Shown piece after piece: positions 15,651 to 24,177 of a stretch of 64,000 nucleotides of DNA. Source of the DNA: Candidatus Dechloromonas phosphorivorans (GTDB lineage Bacteria; Pseudomonadota; Gammaproteobacteria; Burkholderiales; Rhodocyclaceae). The DNA lies in NCBI GenBank assembly GCA_016714975.1, contig JADKBR010000026.1, forward strand, positions 80,399-144,398, in the 5' to 3' direction. The notes under the pieces are model-generated. The model was not told the origin of the DNA. It did no database searches and saw only the letters and a list, made by a program, of their open reading frames with translations. Made by a program: the position numbers and the translations under genes. The number at the start of each line of letters is the position of its first letter. Position 1 is the first letter of the stretch.

Positions 15651-16981
15651 GCCGCGGCTTCGAGGGCCGAGCGGCGCAAGGCGTGGTCGAAGTCGGCCTT
15701 GATGTCCTCGATGTGCTCGATGCCGACCGAGACGCGCACTAGGTCGGCACGCACGCCGGCACTCTTCTGCTCGGCGTCGGAAAGCTGCTGGTGCGTCGTC
15801 GACGCCGGGTGGATGACCAGCGTCTTGGCATCGCCGACGTTGGCCAGGTGGCTGGCCAGTTGGACGTTGTCGATGAACTTCTGGGCCGCGTTCGAGCCAC
15901 CCTTGATGCCGAAATTGAGGACGGCGCCGAAGCCGTTCTTCAGGTATTTCTTCGCCTTGGCGTGGTAGGGGCTGTCCTCGAGGCCGTTGTATTCGACCCA
16001 CGCGACTTGCGAATGCCCCTTCAGCCATTGGGCGAGTTCCAGCGCGTTGTCGACATGGCGCTGGACGCGCAGCGACAGGGTTTCGACGCCCTGGATCAGT
16101 TGGAAGGCATTGAACGGCGACAGGCTGGGGCCGAAGTCGCGCAGGCCTTCGACGCGGGCGCGGATGGCGAAGGCGATGTTGCCGAACGTGCCGCCGCTGC
16201 CGAACACTTCCCAGAAATTGAGGCCGTGGTAGCCAGGCGCCGGGTCGGTGAACAGCGGGAACTTGCCGTTGCCCCAATCGAACCCGCCGGCATCGACGAC
16301 GACGCCGCCGATCGAAGTGCCGTGGCCGCCGATCCACTTGGTGGCGGATTGGACGACGATGTCGGCGCCGTGATCGATCGGCTTCGCGATGTAGCCGGCG
16401 GCGCCGAACGTGTTGTCGACGACGAGCGGGATGTTGTTCTCATGGGCGATCTTGGCGATGGCTTCGAAATCCGGCACCGAGAAGCTCGGATTGCCGATGG
16501 TTTCAACATAGAGCGCCTTGGTCCTGTCGTCGATGGCGGCACGGAAGGCTTCCGGCTGGTCGCCATCGACGAACTTGACGTTGATGCCCAGCCGCGGCAG
16601 CGCCACCTTGAACTGGTTGTAGGTGCCGCCATAGAGATGGCTGCTGGAGACGATGTTGTCGCCAGCCTGGGCGATGGTGGTGATCGCCAGGAACTGCGCG
16701 GCCTGGCCGGAACTGGTGGCGACCGCCGCGACGCCGCCTTCGAGCGCGGCGATGCGCTGCTCGAAGACGTCTGTGGTCGGGTTCATGATGCGCGTGTAGA
16801 TGTTGCCGAACTCCTTCAGCGCGAACAGCCTGGCGCCGTGGTCGGCGCTGTTGAAGGTGTAGGACGTCGTCTGGTAGATCGGCACTGCGCGGGCATTGGT
16901 GCCCGGCGCCGGCGACTGGCCGGCATGGACCTGCAGGGTTTCGTAACGGTAATTGCGCTTGTTGTCGCTGGTGTCGCTCAC
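15647..16981 (-). CDS. metY: O-acetylhomoserine sulfhydrylase MetY
   Basis: A PLP enzyme of the Cys/Met metabolism family that joins O-acetylhomoserine and sulfide to give homocysteine. The PLP lysine lies in SATKWIGGHGTS; ALEGGVAAVATSSGQAAQF and YGGTYNQFKVALPRLGI are typical of the large OAH sulfhydrylases. I chose GTG 16981, which has AAGGGAG seven bases upstream and gives 443 residues, near the family's 425-435. An ATG at 17098 (or 17071) in the same frame would add about 30-39 residues and has its own GGAG, so the start is not settled. It forms an operon with metX. Confidence 0.9.
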   Translation of the reverse strand: MSDTSDNKRNYRYETLQVHAGQSPAPGTNARAVPIYQTTSYTFNSADHGARLFALKEFGNIYTRIMNPTTDVFEQRIAALEGGVAAVATSSGQAAQFLAITTIAQAGDNIVSSSHLYGGTYNQFKVALPRLGINVKFVDGDQPEAFRAAIDDRTKALYVETIGNPSFSVPDFEAIAKIAHENNIPLVVDNTFGAAGYIAKPIDHGADIVVQSATKWIGGHGTSIGGVVVDAGGFDWGNGKFPLFTDPAPGYHGLNFWEVFGSGGTFGNIAFAIRARVEGLRDFGPSLSPFNAFQLIQGVETLSLRVQRHVDNALELAQWLKGHSQVAWVEYNGLEDSPYHAKAKKYLKNGFGAVLNFGIKGGSNAAQKFIDNVQLASHLANVGDAKTLVIHPASTTHQQLSDAEQKSAGVRADLVRVSVGIEHIEDIKADFDHALRRSALEAAA

Positions 16982-17159
16982 GGTGGTACTCCCTTGGCTT
17001 GAGTTTGGCTCCGGCAATTGCTTGCTGACCGAAGACTTGATTGTGGAAATCAGTTTGGTGACGAGGCCCATGCTTTTGTTCTCCGGGTTGCTGTTCATCG
17101 AGAAAGCCGGCGGCGGCCGGTCCGTGGGCGCAAGTTAGCAAGCAGGAGGTCCGCGCCGA

Positions 17160-17230
17160 ACGAAGAAAAAGCCAGTTTCATATGGCCCCGGGAATGCATA
17201 AGGAATGAAGGAATTCATATTTATTGCCTG
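17160..17230. promoter_or_regulatory. AT-rich control region between metY and ssuA-type gene
   Basis: Within the divergent gap 16982-17278 an AT-rich stretch holds GTTTCATATGG (17175-17185), GAATGCATAAGGAATG and GAATTCATATTTATTG (about 17211-17226). These resemble the CATAT boxes before other sulfur genes of the window. The stretch probably serves both the metYX and the binding-protein gene. Confidence 0.35.
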
Positions 17231-17278
17231 CTCGCTGTTCATCGAAACTCTGTGCACCCAACCCGTGAAGGAAATTCA

Positions 17279-18235
17279 ATGAAACGTCAGTTCCTCAAGA
17301 AGGCGATCGGTTTCGCCCTCGGCCTCTCGGTCATCTCCCTGTCTGCCACGGTCCACGCCGAATACAACCCGAAGTTGCTGCGCATCGGCTTCCAGAAGTC
17401 AGCCAGCCTGCTCACCCTGCTCAAGGCCGACGGCACGCTGGAGAAACGCCTCGCCCCGCAGGGCATCGAGGTGAAGTGGGTTGAATTCCCGGCCGGACCG
17501 CAACTGCTCGAGGGCCTGAATGTCGGCGCCATTGACTTCGGTTATGTCGGTGAAGCGCCACCGATCTTCGCCCAGGCCGCCGGCGCGAACTTCGTCTACG
17601 TCGGCTATGAGGAGCCGGCGCCGCGGGCCGAGGCGCTGATCGTGCAGAAGGATTCGCCGATCCGGAACGTCGCCGACCTGAAGGGCAAGAAGGTCGGGCT
17701 GAACAAGGGTTCGAACGTGCATTACCTGCTGGTCAAGCTGCTCGAGAAACACGGCCTGAAGTACTCCGACATCCAGCCCGTCTTCATCCCGCCCGCCGAT
17801 GCCCGTGCCGCCTTCGAACGTGGCAGCATCGATGCGTGGGTGATCTGGGATCCGTTCACCGCCGCCGCCCAGCAGCAGGTCGGCGCACGCATCCTGGCCG
17901 ACGGCACCGGCGTCGTGAACAACTACGCCTTCTTCCTGGCCGAGCGCGATTTCGCCACCAGACGTCCGGACGTGATCAAGGAAGTTTTCACCGTGTTGCA
18001 GCAGACCGGCCAGCAGATCAACCAGAACCACAAGGCCGCCGCAACCCGGATCGCGCCGCTGCAAGGGCTTGAGCCGGCGGTCGTCGAGCAGACGATCCGC
18101 AACTACAGCAATGTCGTGAGGCCGATCAGCGATCCGGTCATCGATGCGCAGCAGAAGCTCGGCGACACCTTCTACGAGCTGAAGCTGATTCCCAAGGCGA
18201 TAAGGGTCAAGGACGCGACCATCGCCGCCAAGTGA
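17279..18235 (+). CDS. Sulfonate ABC transporter substrate-binding protein (SsuA family), copy 1
   Basis: A 318-residue periplasmic binding protein with a signal peptide (MKRQFLKKAIGFALGLSVIS, cut near AVHAEYN). SsuA-like features are LLRIGFQKSASLLTLLKADG after the signal, VEFPAGPQLLEGLNVGAIDF, and DAWVIWDPFTAAAQQ near residue 190. Such proteins capture aliphatic sulfonates for SsuBC. No permease or ATPase is adjacent; the nearest set is ssuFCB at 24.5-26.6 kb. A paralogue lies at 19300-20304. The ATG at 17279 has GAAGGAAATTC upstream. Confidence 0.88.
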   Translation: MKRQFLKKAIGFALGLSVISLSATVHAEYNPKLLRIGFQKSASLLTLLKADGTLEKRLAPQGIEVKWVEFPAGPQLLEGLNVGAIDFGYVGEAPPIFAQAAGANFVYVGYEEPAPRAEALIVQKDSPIRNVADLKGKKVGLNKGSNVHYLLVKLLEKHGLKYSDIQPVFIPPADARAAFERGSIDAWVIWDPFTAAAQQQVGARILADGTGVVNNYAFFLAERDFATRRPDVIKEVFTVLQQTGQQINQNHKAAATRIAPLQGLEPAVVEQTIRNYSNVVRPISDPVIDAQQKLGDTFYELKLIPKAIRVKDATIAAK

Positions 18236-18299
18236 GCGGAAACCGGCCACTCTGGCCGGTCGACCGCGACAGAGCGATTGCTGCCTGGAGACACCCGAG

Positions 18300-18725
18300 A
18301 TGAACATCACGCAGCGGCTGTGCCGCGCCCTGGCCATCGCCAGCCTCGCGCTGGCCGGCCTCGCCCACGCCGGCGGCGATACCGTCGTCTATCACATCAA
18401 CGAGAACGGCAGCGCCTCGGCGCTGCTGGCCAACGTCCGCAACCACCTGGCGGCGGCGCCGGATACCCGCATCCACGTCGTCAGCCACGGCCGCGGCATC
18501 GACTTCCTGCTCAAGGATGCCAACGATCCCAGCGGCGAGCCCTATGCCGCCAGGGTCAAGCCGCTCGCCGCGCAGGGCGTGCACTTCAAGGTCTGCCGCA
18601 ATACGCTGAAGGGACGCGGCCTGGGCGACGATGCCGTGGACAGCAGCGCGATCGTCGTCCCTTCCGGCGTCGTCGAGATCGCCCGCCTGCAGACCGAGGA
18701 AAAGGCCGCCTACCTCAAGCCCTGA
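18300..18725 (+). CDS. Secreted DsrE-like protein
   Basis: A 141-residue protein with an N-terminal signal peptide (cleaved near ALAGLAHA) followed by a DsrE/DsrF-type alpha/beta domain: GDTVVYHINENGSASALLAN, TRIHVVSHGRGIDFLLKDAN, and a conserved cysteine in FKVCRNTLKGRG (about residue 97). Cytoplasmic DsrE proteins carry persulfide sulfur on this cysteine; exported versions occur in sulfur-oxidising and other proteobacteria but their role is unclear. It lies 64 bases after the ssuA-type gene in the same direction and may share its transcript. Confidence 0.8.
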   Translation: MNITQRLCRALAIASLALAGLAHAGGDTVVYHINENGSASALLANVRNHLAAAPDTRIHVVSHGRGIDFLLKDANDPSGEPYAARVKPLAAQGVHFKVCRNTLKGRGLGDDAVDSSAIVVPSGVVEIARLQTEEKAAYLKP

Positions 18726-18794
18726 GGTTCAGTAGCTTCTGCCGGGCGGTAGCCGCAGCAATCATCCCGTCGCCACACGGCCTGACCGGGCGGT

Positions 18795-19148
18795 TTAGCG
18801 AGGGCGCTTCTGGTCCTGCATCATCCACGAGAACAGCCAGCTGGCCAAGCTGTAGACGATGGAACCGAACAGGGCAGCGACGAAGCCATCGACGCGGAAA
18901 CCGCTCAGGATGTCGCCGGCAAACCAGAACATCAGCGCATTGACGACAAACAGGAACAACCCCAGCGTCAGCAAGGTCACCGGCAATGTAAGCAGGATGA
19001 AGATCGGGCGGATCACCGTATTCACCAGCCCGAGGATCACCACGGCGATCAGGGCGGAGTACAGCGTATCGATGTGCACCCCGGGAACGATGTAAGGCAC
19101 CAGAAGGAGCGCAACCGCGTTAAACAGCCAGACCAGGAGTAGCTTCAT
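18795..19148 (-). CDS. Phage holin family 4 / DUF360-like membrane protein
   Basis: A 117-residue integral membrane protein with four hydrophobic segments (about 3-20, 29-50, 53-72, 85-107). The pattern LVNTVIRPIFILLTLPVTLL and LFLFVVNALMFWFAGDI is typical of the widespread membrane family annotated as mycobacteriophage-holin superfamily IV, encoded on bacterial chromosomes. A lytic role is not implied. It is convergent with the DsrE-like gene and unlinked to sulfur metabolism as far as the sequence shows. Confidence 0.8.
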   Translation of the reverse strand: MKLLLVWLFNAVALLLVPYIVPGVHIDTLYSALIAVVILGLVNTVIRPIFILLTLPVTLLTLGLFLFVVNALMFWFAGDILSGFRVDGFVAALFGSIVYSLASWLFSWMMQDQKRPR

Positions 19149-19242
19149 GGGGGGGTATGCCTTCTTGATTGGACGATGCCGCGATTATAGTGGCGATGCT
19201 CGTGGGTCGTCGCCCTCTACCGATGCCGATCGACCAGAAGAT

Positions 19243-19281
19243 AAAGCCCACGTCCCCGGCTCTCCCGGGAACGTGGGCTTT
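19243..19281 (-). terminator. Strong hairpin after the second ssuA-type gene
   Basis: AAAGCCCACGT pairs perfectly with ACGTGGGCTTT, extended by CCC/GGG after one mismatch. It lies 19 bases beyond the stop of the minus-strand ssuA-type gene, followed on that strand by ATCTTCT. It separates tauD-ssuA from the holin-like gene. Confidence 0.75.
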
Positions 19282-19299
19282 GTTCAGACGAACTGGCGA

Positions 19300-20304
19300 T
19301 CAGTTGTTCTTGCCGCCATTCCACGCCGCATCGGCGACGCGCACCTGCTTCGGCACCAGTTTCAGTTCGAAGAACTTGTCGGCGATCTTCTGCTGTGCCG
19401 CCAGCACTTCGACCGTCACCGGCTTGACGCCATAGCTGTAACGCAGGGCGGCCACCTCGACGATCGGCTCTTCGATGCCGATTTGCGGCGCCAGGAACTT
19501 GGCGACTTCCTTCGGATTCTGCTTGCCCCACTGGTCGATCTTGTCGAGTTCCTCGAGCAGGATATGGACCACCTCCGGGTGCTTCTCGGCGAAGGCGCGC
19601 GCTGCCAGGTAGAACTGGTGGTTGGCCACCGCGCCCTTGCCATCGGCGAGGACCCGCGCGCTCAACTGCTTCTCGGCGGCGGCGAGGAAGGGATCCCAAA
19701 TCGACCATGCGGCGACGCGGCCGCTCTCGAATGCCGCCCGGGCATCGGCCGGCGCCAGATAGACCACCTCGACGTCGGAATACTTGAGGCCAGCGTTTTC
19801 CAGCAACCTGACCAGCAGGTAGTTGGCATTCGAGCCCTTGGCAACGGCGATCTTCTTGCCCTTGAGTTCGGCGACGCTCCTGATCGGCGAATCCTTGGGT
19901 ACCAGCAAGGCCTCGGCACCCGGCGCCGGCGGCTCGTTGCCGACATAGACCAGGTCTGCCCCGGCCGCCTGCGCGAAGACCGGCGGCGACTCGCCGACGG
20001 TGCCGACGTCGATACTGCCGACGTTGATCGCTTCGAGCAACGGCGGGCCGAACGGGAACTCGGTCCACTTGACGGCGATGCCTTTCTCGGCGAGCCGCTT
20101 GTCCAGCGTGCCGCGTGCTTTCAGGATGACCAGCGTGCCGTATTTCTGGTAGCCGATGCGCAGTTCCTTGAGATTGGACGGGTTGGCCTGAGCATGAGCC
20201 GGGGTGGCGAGAATGCCGGTCGCCAGTGCCACGGCGGTTGCGGCCTGGGCAACGACCTTGACGCGCTGGCGCAGCAGGGAAGCGATTGAGTTGGTTCGAG
20301 ACAT
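19300..20304 (-). CDS. ssuA: Sulfonate ABC transporter substrate-binding protein (SsuA family), copy 2
   Basis: A 334-residue periplasmic protein. The ATG at 20304 has CAGGAG upstream; the long signal sequence contains RQRVKVVAQAATAVALATGI and is cut near AHAQA. Mature landmarks are LKELRIGYQKYGTLVILKAR, VKWTEFPFGPPLLEAINVGS, and AAWSIWDPFLAAAEKQ. It is a clear paralogue of copy 1. It follows tauD by 14 bases on the same strand, which suggests uptake of the dioxygenase's substrate (a sulfonate or sulfate ester). The frame is open upstream into tauD, but the family start is unambiguous. Confidence 0.9.
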   Translation of the reverse strand: MSRTNSIASLLRQRVKVVAQAATAVALATGILATPAHAQANPSNLKELRIGYQKYGTLVILKARGTLDKRLAEKGIAVKWTEFPFGPPLLEAINVGSIDVGTVGESPPVFAQAAGADLVYVGNEPPAPGAEALLVPKDSPIRSVAELKGKKIAVAKGSNANYLLVRLLENAGLKYSDVEVVYLAPADARAAFESGRVAAWSIWDPFLAAAEKQLSARVLADGKGAVANHQFYLAARAFAEKHPEVVHILLEELDKIDQWGKQNPKEVAKFLAPQIGIEEPIVEVAALRYSYGVKPVTVEVLAAQQKIADKFFELKLVPKQVRVADAAWNGGKNN

Positions 20305-20318
20305 GGGTTTTTCTCCTG

Positions 20319-21191
20319 TTAAAACGCTTGGTCTTCGCCGAAGGTGACGCGATGCAGCAGGCGGTGCTGGTTGTCGTAGTCCGCCGTCGCGTAATGAACG
20401 GTGGCGCGGTTGTCCCAGATGGCGACGGTATTCGTCTCCCAGCGCAGGCGGGCCTGGAATTCCGGGCGCTGGAACTGGGCGAAAATGAAAGCCAGCAGCG
20501 CGTCGCTCTGCTGGCGGGAAAGACCCTTGATGCGGTCGGTGAAGTTGGGATTCACATAGACCAGCTTCCGGCCGGTGACCGGATGGGTGCGGACGACCGG
20601 GTGCACCACCGGCAGGTGGTCGGCGCGCGCCTTGCGGTAGATTGCTTCGCCGTTCTCGAGCTGGGCGAAGTAGTTCGGCCAGCCGCTGTGCTCGAAGCTG
20701 TGCACCGCCTCGAGCTCTTCCAGATACCGCTGCAGAGATTCGGGCAGCGAATCGTAGACCGCGGTGGCGCTCGCCCACAGCGTGTCGCCACCGGCCGCCG
20801 GAATCACATGCGAATACAGAACCGTGCCGGTCGGCGGATTGGCGGAGAAAGTGATGTCGGCATGCCACTGGTCGGTGCCGTAGCGATGGCCGACCGGCCT
20901 GGTTTCCAGTACCTCGATGACGCTGTGGCGCTCATGGCGGGGGAAGAACGCCTTGGTCTTGTCGGGGTCGCCGAAGACGCGGGCAACCTCGATCTGCTGT
21001 TCCGCTGTCAGATGCTGCTGGCGGAAGAAGAGCACCTGGAACTCTACAAGCGCCTTGCGCAACTCCGCACGATCACCCTCATCGCCGATGCGGGCGAGGT
21101 CGAAGTCGTGGACGACCGCGCCGATATTCGGCGTGTAGGGTTCAAGGATCAGGTTCTTGTAACCGGGAACGGCATTTTCAAGCTTGGACAT
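20319..21191 (-). CDS. TauD/TfdA-family alpha-ketoglutarate-dependent dioxygenase
   Basis: A 290-residue non-heme iron enzyme. The iron ligands are H110 and D112 (QWHADITF) and a distal histidine near 266 (TVHYATADY); an arginine near 281 (LLHRVTF) should bind alpha-ketoglutarate. Members oxidise taurine, other sulfonates or sulfate esters (TauD, AtsK), releasing sulfite or sulfate. The substrate cannot be told from sequence alone. It is the first gene of a two-gene unit with ssuA copy 2, and its promoter region faces the phasin gene. Confidence 0.9.
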   Translation of the reverse strand: MSKLENAVPGYKNLILEPYTPNIGAVVHDFDLARIGDEGDRAELRKALVEFQVLFFRQQHLTAEQQIEVARVFGDPDKTKAFFPRHERHSVIEVLETRPVGHRYGTDQWHADITFSANPPTGTVLYSHVIPAAGGDTLWASATAVYDSLPESLQRYLEELEAVHSFEHSGWPNYFAQLENGEAIYRKARADHLPVVHPVVRTHPVTGRKLVYVNPNFTDRIKGLSRQQSDALLAFIFAQFQRPEFQARLRWETNTVAIWDNRATVHYATADYDNQHRLLHRVTFGEDQAF

Positions 21192-21496
21192 GGATGGACT
21201 CCTCTAATGGACTTGTCGAGAGTGGAAACAACCCGCACGACAAACTCTAGGGATTCATCCGCCCGCGGCGAAACAATTAATCCTTCATTCGATATGCAGC
21301 AACGGCTGCCAAGCTAATAACCCGGCCAGTCAAGAAAACGGTATGAAAAGCGAAGCATTTTGCTTGGATGCATATGAAAAAAAATTGGTTGGAATTGGCA
21401 GCGGGCAGTCGATATTCTGGATTCACGTTGCAGCGCAGCAATTCACCAGGCGCGGCGATGAACCCTTATCGAAACATCAACTCACTGGAGATCACC
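21192..21496. other. Divergent control region between tauD-type and phasin genes
   Basis: 305 bases without a gene. It holds two AT-rich patches: AAACAATTAATCCTTCATTC with GATATGCAG (about 21272-21300), placed for tauD, and ATGCATATGAAAAAAAATTGG (about 21369-21389), 110-130 bases before the phasin start. The latter matches the CATATGAAAA box upstream of fccA almost exactly. Confidence 0.5.
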
Positions 21497-22066
21497 ATGG
21501 CCCTTTCCCTTCGCTCAACGCCGGAACACGTCACTGCCGTCCACAAAGCGTGGTTCGACACTCTGCTCGCGATTTTCGACAACGCCCTGAACAGCGCAGA
21601 AAAGCTTGCGTCTCTGAATATCTCTTCAGCACGCGCCGCCCTGGAGGATCAGATTTCCGGCGCCAAGAGCCTGCTCGGCGCCAAGGATCTGCAGGAAGCA
21701 CTGTCCCTGCAGGGCGGCCTGGTCCAGCCACAGATCGAGAAAGCCATTGCCTACTCACGCAGCCTTCACGAAATTTCCTCCGACGTTCAGGAGCAGTTGG
21801 CCAAGCACCTGGAACTGCACCTGTCGGAAGTGAACAAGTCGATCACCGCCGTGCTCGATCTCTATTCGAAGATCTCACCGGGCCATTCCGAGTTTGCCGT
21901 TACCGCCGTCAAGTCGGCCATCTCGGCAGCAAACACGGCATACGGCCACGTCAGCAAGGCAGCCCACCAGGCAGCCACCATCACCCAAGCCAGCGTTGAC
22001 GCCGCCACCAGATCTACGGTCCGCGCGGTGGCTGCAACAACAGCGGCGAAACAGAAGGCAGCTTGA
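21497..22066 (+). CDS. Phasin-family protein
   Basis: A 189-residue amphipathic helical protein of the phasin_2 type that coats polyhydroxyalkanoate granules. Features are SLRSTPEHVTAVHKAWFDTL at the N-terminus, LNSAEKLASLNISSARAALE near 35-54, and an Ala/Thr/Lys-rich tail ending TAAKQKAA. The ATG at 21497 follows GGAG by six bases; in-frame starts at 21368 or 21458 would add a tail unlike the family. It suggests that the organism stores PHA. The sulfur setting is odd for a phasin, but phasin-like proteins are common in Rhodocyclales. Confidence 0.85.
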   Translation: MALSLRSTPEHVTAVHKAWFDTLLAIFDNALNSAEKLASLNISSARAALEDQISGAKSLLGAKDLQEALSLQGGLVQPQIEKAIAYSRSLHEISSDVQEQLAKHLELHLSEVNKSITAVLDLYSKISPGHSEFAVTAVKSAISAANTAYGHVSKAAHQAATITQASVDAATRSTVRAVAATTAAKQKAA

Positions 22067-22091
22067 TTTCATCCAGCGTGCCCATCGACAA

Positions 22092-22120
22092 AAAGCCTCG
22101 GAGATGACCCGGGGCTTCTT
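22092..22120. terminator. Terminator after the phasin gene
   Basis: AAGCCTCGG pairs with CCGGGGCTT (one G-U pair) around a seven-base loop, flanked by AAAAA before and TCTTGTCTTT after. It lies about 25 bases past the phasin stop and just before the convergent YeeE-type gene, so it may act in both directions. Confidence 0.7.
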
Positions 22121-22137
22121 GTCTTTCGTCCCGCTTC

Positions 22138-22572
22138 TTACTGCCTTTCAAGTTGCCGTCCTCGTGCCGACATCAGCCATTCATATGCCTCCATCCCGAA
22201 AACCATCGCAATCGCGAACGCAATGGCCGGGAGGTAGCCTGCGCCCACACCGACCAGGGCCGGGCCGGGACAGAAGCCCGAAAGCCCCCAGCCAATGCCG
22301 AAGATGATGCTGCCAACCAGCAGCGGCGAATCGATCGCCCCCTTCGTCTCAGGCAAGACTGGCATTCCCAGCCATGTTGCTCCTTGGCGACGCGCCAGCG
22401 CATAGGCCGGCGCCGCAACGCCGATTGCCCCCCCCATCACCAACGCCAGCGACGGATCCCAGTTTCCGCCAATGTCGAGAAAGGCCAGCACCTTCGCCGG
22501 ATCGGTCATGCCGGCCAGAATCAGGCCGACGCCGAAGGTCACGCCGAGTAGCAGCGAAATCAGCAAGGTCAT
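22138..22572 (-). CDS. YeeE/YedE-type (DUF6691) membrane protein, second half of split transporter
   Basis: A 144-residue inner-membrane protein with four hydrophobic segments. GLILAGMTDPAKVLAFLDIG and GLSGFCPGPALVGVG (cysteine near residue 101) are hallmarks of the half-size YeeE/YedE proteins. Together with the adjacent partner it should form a TsuA-like channel for thiosulfate, or a sulfide or persulfide-related ion, as PmpA/PmpB do. The start follows the partner's stop by a single base. No lipobox or signal is present. Confidence 0.88.
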   Translation of the reverse strand: MTLLISLLLGVTFGVGLILAGMTDPAKVLAFLDIGGNWDPSLALVMGGAIGVAAPAYALARRQGATWLGMPVLPETKGAIDSPLLVGSIIFGIGWGLSGFCPGPALVGVGAGYLPAIAFAIAMVFGMEAYEWLMSARGRQLERQ

Positions 22573-22573
22573 G

Positions 22574-23026
22574 TCAGGCTCCGATCACGTGGCGGCTGAC
22601 GAAGACGGTCGCCATGCCGGCGCCCATGAAACACAGGACGGCAACCAGCGAACGCCGCGAGAAACTGGCCAGGCCGCACACGCCATGCCCACTGGTGCAG
22701 CCGTTGGCCAGACGGGTTCCGAATCCGACCAACAAGCCCGCGACAACGAGAACCGCCCACCCGTGGGGCGCATCAATCGTATGTGCTGACAACGGCAACC
22801 CGCCAGGGCTTACGGCTGCCCACAGGCCGGGCGCAAGGAGCAAACCGAATATAAAGGCCGGGCGCCAGCCGTCTCCTGCTGCTTGCTCGCACAACAGGCT
22901 GCCGAGAATGCCGCTGATGCCGGCGATCCGGCCCAGCACCAGGAACAGCAGTGCGGCCACCAGGCCGATCAGGCCGCCCCCGGCCAGGGCCGACCACGGC
23001 GTGAAATTTATCCAGTCGATAGTCAT
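22574..23026 (-). CDS. YeeE/YedE-type membrane protein, first half of split transporter
   Basis: A 150-residue membrane protein. The ATG at 23026 (MTIDWINFTPWSALAGGGLI) has GGGA upstream. Four hydrophobic segments surround the conserved NGCTSGHGVCGLASFSRRS motif (about residues 108-126), whose cysteines are thought to relay thiosulfate in TsuA homologues. With the DUF6691 partner it makes a complete transporter. In other bacteria such pairs sit beside BigR-type regulators and sulfur dioxygenases; here the neighbours are an EAL-like protein and a phasin. Confidence 0.88.
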   Translation of the reverse strand: MTIDWINFTPWSALAGGGLIGLVAALLFLVLGRIAGISGILGSLLCEQAAGDGWRPAFIFGLLLAPGLWAAVSPGGLPLSAHTIDAPHGWAVLVVAGLLVGFGTRLANGCTSGHGVCGLASFSRRSLVAVLCFMGAGMATVFVSRHVIGA

Positions 23027-23104
23027 GTCATTCCCGCTCCCCAAAGGGTCTCATCCATCAATTTTTGAAACGCCTGCGACACTAGCAACCGGAGACGGGA
23101 AGCG

Positions 23105-23170
23105 GAAACGACGAATCTTTCATATGAATATAAAAGGAGTCGAATAAAAACAAAAAAATAGATTCGTTTC
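23105..23170. promoter_or_regulatory. AT-rich divergent promoter region of the YeeE pair and EAL-like gene
   Basis: The island contains CTTTCATATGAATATAAAAG (23117-23136) and runs of A up to 23160, then GATTCGTTTC. It lies about 90 bases from the YeeE start and 120-170 from the EAL-like start. The CATATGAA core is shared with the fccA and phasin leaders. Confidence 0.4.
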
Positions 23171-23280
23171 AGGGGATCAGTGGATGACTTAAATTCACAG
23201 TCGGCCCGAATCCCGGCATGTCATTCAATTTCAGCAAAGACTCCGTTTAAACCCTGGAGCGAATATCAAGGAGACTCTCC

Positions 23281-24141
23281 ATGCCCCTCAGCGATCTGAT
23301 CAGAACGCTAAACTCGCCGTCCGGCTCGCTGCCCGGCCATTACGCCCGCTCGGGGCTCGATCAACCGTTTGTTGCGGTCGACGGCCGGGTTTTCCTGCAT
23401 TATGCGAACCTTCGCCTTGAGTCGCATTTTCTCCCCATTGCCGAAACCAGGAGCGGCAAGACCCATGGCCACGCCGCATCCTTGCAGGTCTTCGGACTTT
23501 CCAACCGGCAGCCAATCGCGCCCGAAGCCGTCTTCGTGTTACCGACGGACGACGCCGAGTTCGTCTACCTCGACCGCCTGGTGCGCACCCTCCACGCACT
23601 GAATTACCTGACGCGTCCGACCCGGGGCAACCTGCTGTTGCAAGTCCATGCCCGCCACGTGATGAGCGTTCCCGCCGACCACGGCCTGGCTTTCGAGGAA
23701 ATCCTGCGGCCTTGCGGCGTGCTCCCGGAACAGGTCACGCTGGAAATCGATATCGAGGGTGTCGAGGACCTCGCCCATCTGATCAAGGCAGTCGCCAGCT
23801 ACCGCTCGCGCGGGTATGGCATAGCAATCAGCCACTTCGGACGCCGCCAGATCGATTTCGGCATTCTCCGCGAACTGCAGCCCGACATCGTCAAACTCGA
23901 CAGCCTGCTGGTGTCTTCCAACCGGCCGTCTTCCAACCGGTCGCTCAAACCCATCATCGAGGCGCTACACAAACTGCCGGCGCAGGTACTGGTCGAAGGG
24001 ATCGCCACTGATGCAATGCGCAAGGGCGCATCGGCATGGAACATCGATCTGCTGCAGGCCCATGCGCCGCTGCGCCGGCTGCTTGATCCGGTCCCGGTGG
24101 CGACAGCCGGCAATTCGCCCTGCCTCAGGAGCGCTGCCTGA
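23281..24141 (+). CDS. Degenerate EAL-domain protein
   Basis: A 286-residue cytoplasmic protein whose residues about 105-255 resemble an EAL phosphodiesterase fold: GVLPEQVTLEIDIEGVEDLA, GYGIAISHFGRRQIDFGILR, LQPDIVKLD, LPAQVLVEGIATD. The catalytic acidic pair (DD of the DDFG motif) is replaced by SH and the leading E-A-L motif is absent, so c-di-GMP hydrolysis is unlikely; it may bind ligand or protein instead. The N-terminal 100 residues are not recognised. AAGGAG precedes the ATG and a strong terminator follows. Confidence 0.7.
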   Translation: MPLSDLIRTLNSPSGSLPGHYARSGLDQPFVAVDGRVFLHYANLRLESHFLPIAETRSGKTHGHAASLQVFGLSNRQPIAPEAVFVLPTDDAEFVYLDRLVRTLHALNYLTRPTRGNLLLQVHARHVMSVPADHGLAFEEILRPCGVLPEQVTLEIDIEGVEDLAHLIKAVASYRSRGYGIAISHFGRRQIDFGILRELQPDIVKLDSLLVSSNRPSSNRSLKPIIEALHKLPAQVLVEGIATDAMRKGASAWNIDLLQAHAPLRRLLDPVPVATAGNSPCLRSAA

Positions 24142-24177
24142 GATGAAATAGCGCGGTCGACCACTTCAGAATGCAAG

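Noticed and set aside
14454..16337. A single 627-codon frame covering metX and part of metY in another frame
   Set aside because: The first 229 codons are out-of-frame metY; the family start and the four-base overlap place metX at 15650.
19300..20868. A 522-codon frame running from tauD into the second ssuA-type gene
   Set aside because: The upstream part is out-of-frame tauD; the signal peptide and CAGGAG site define the start at 20304.
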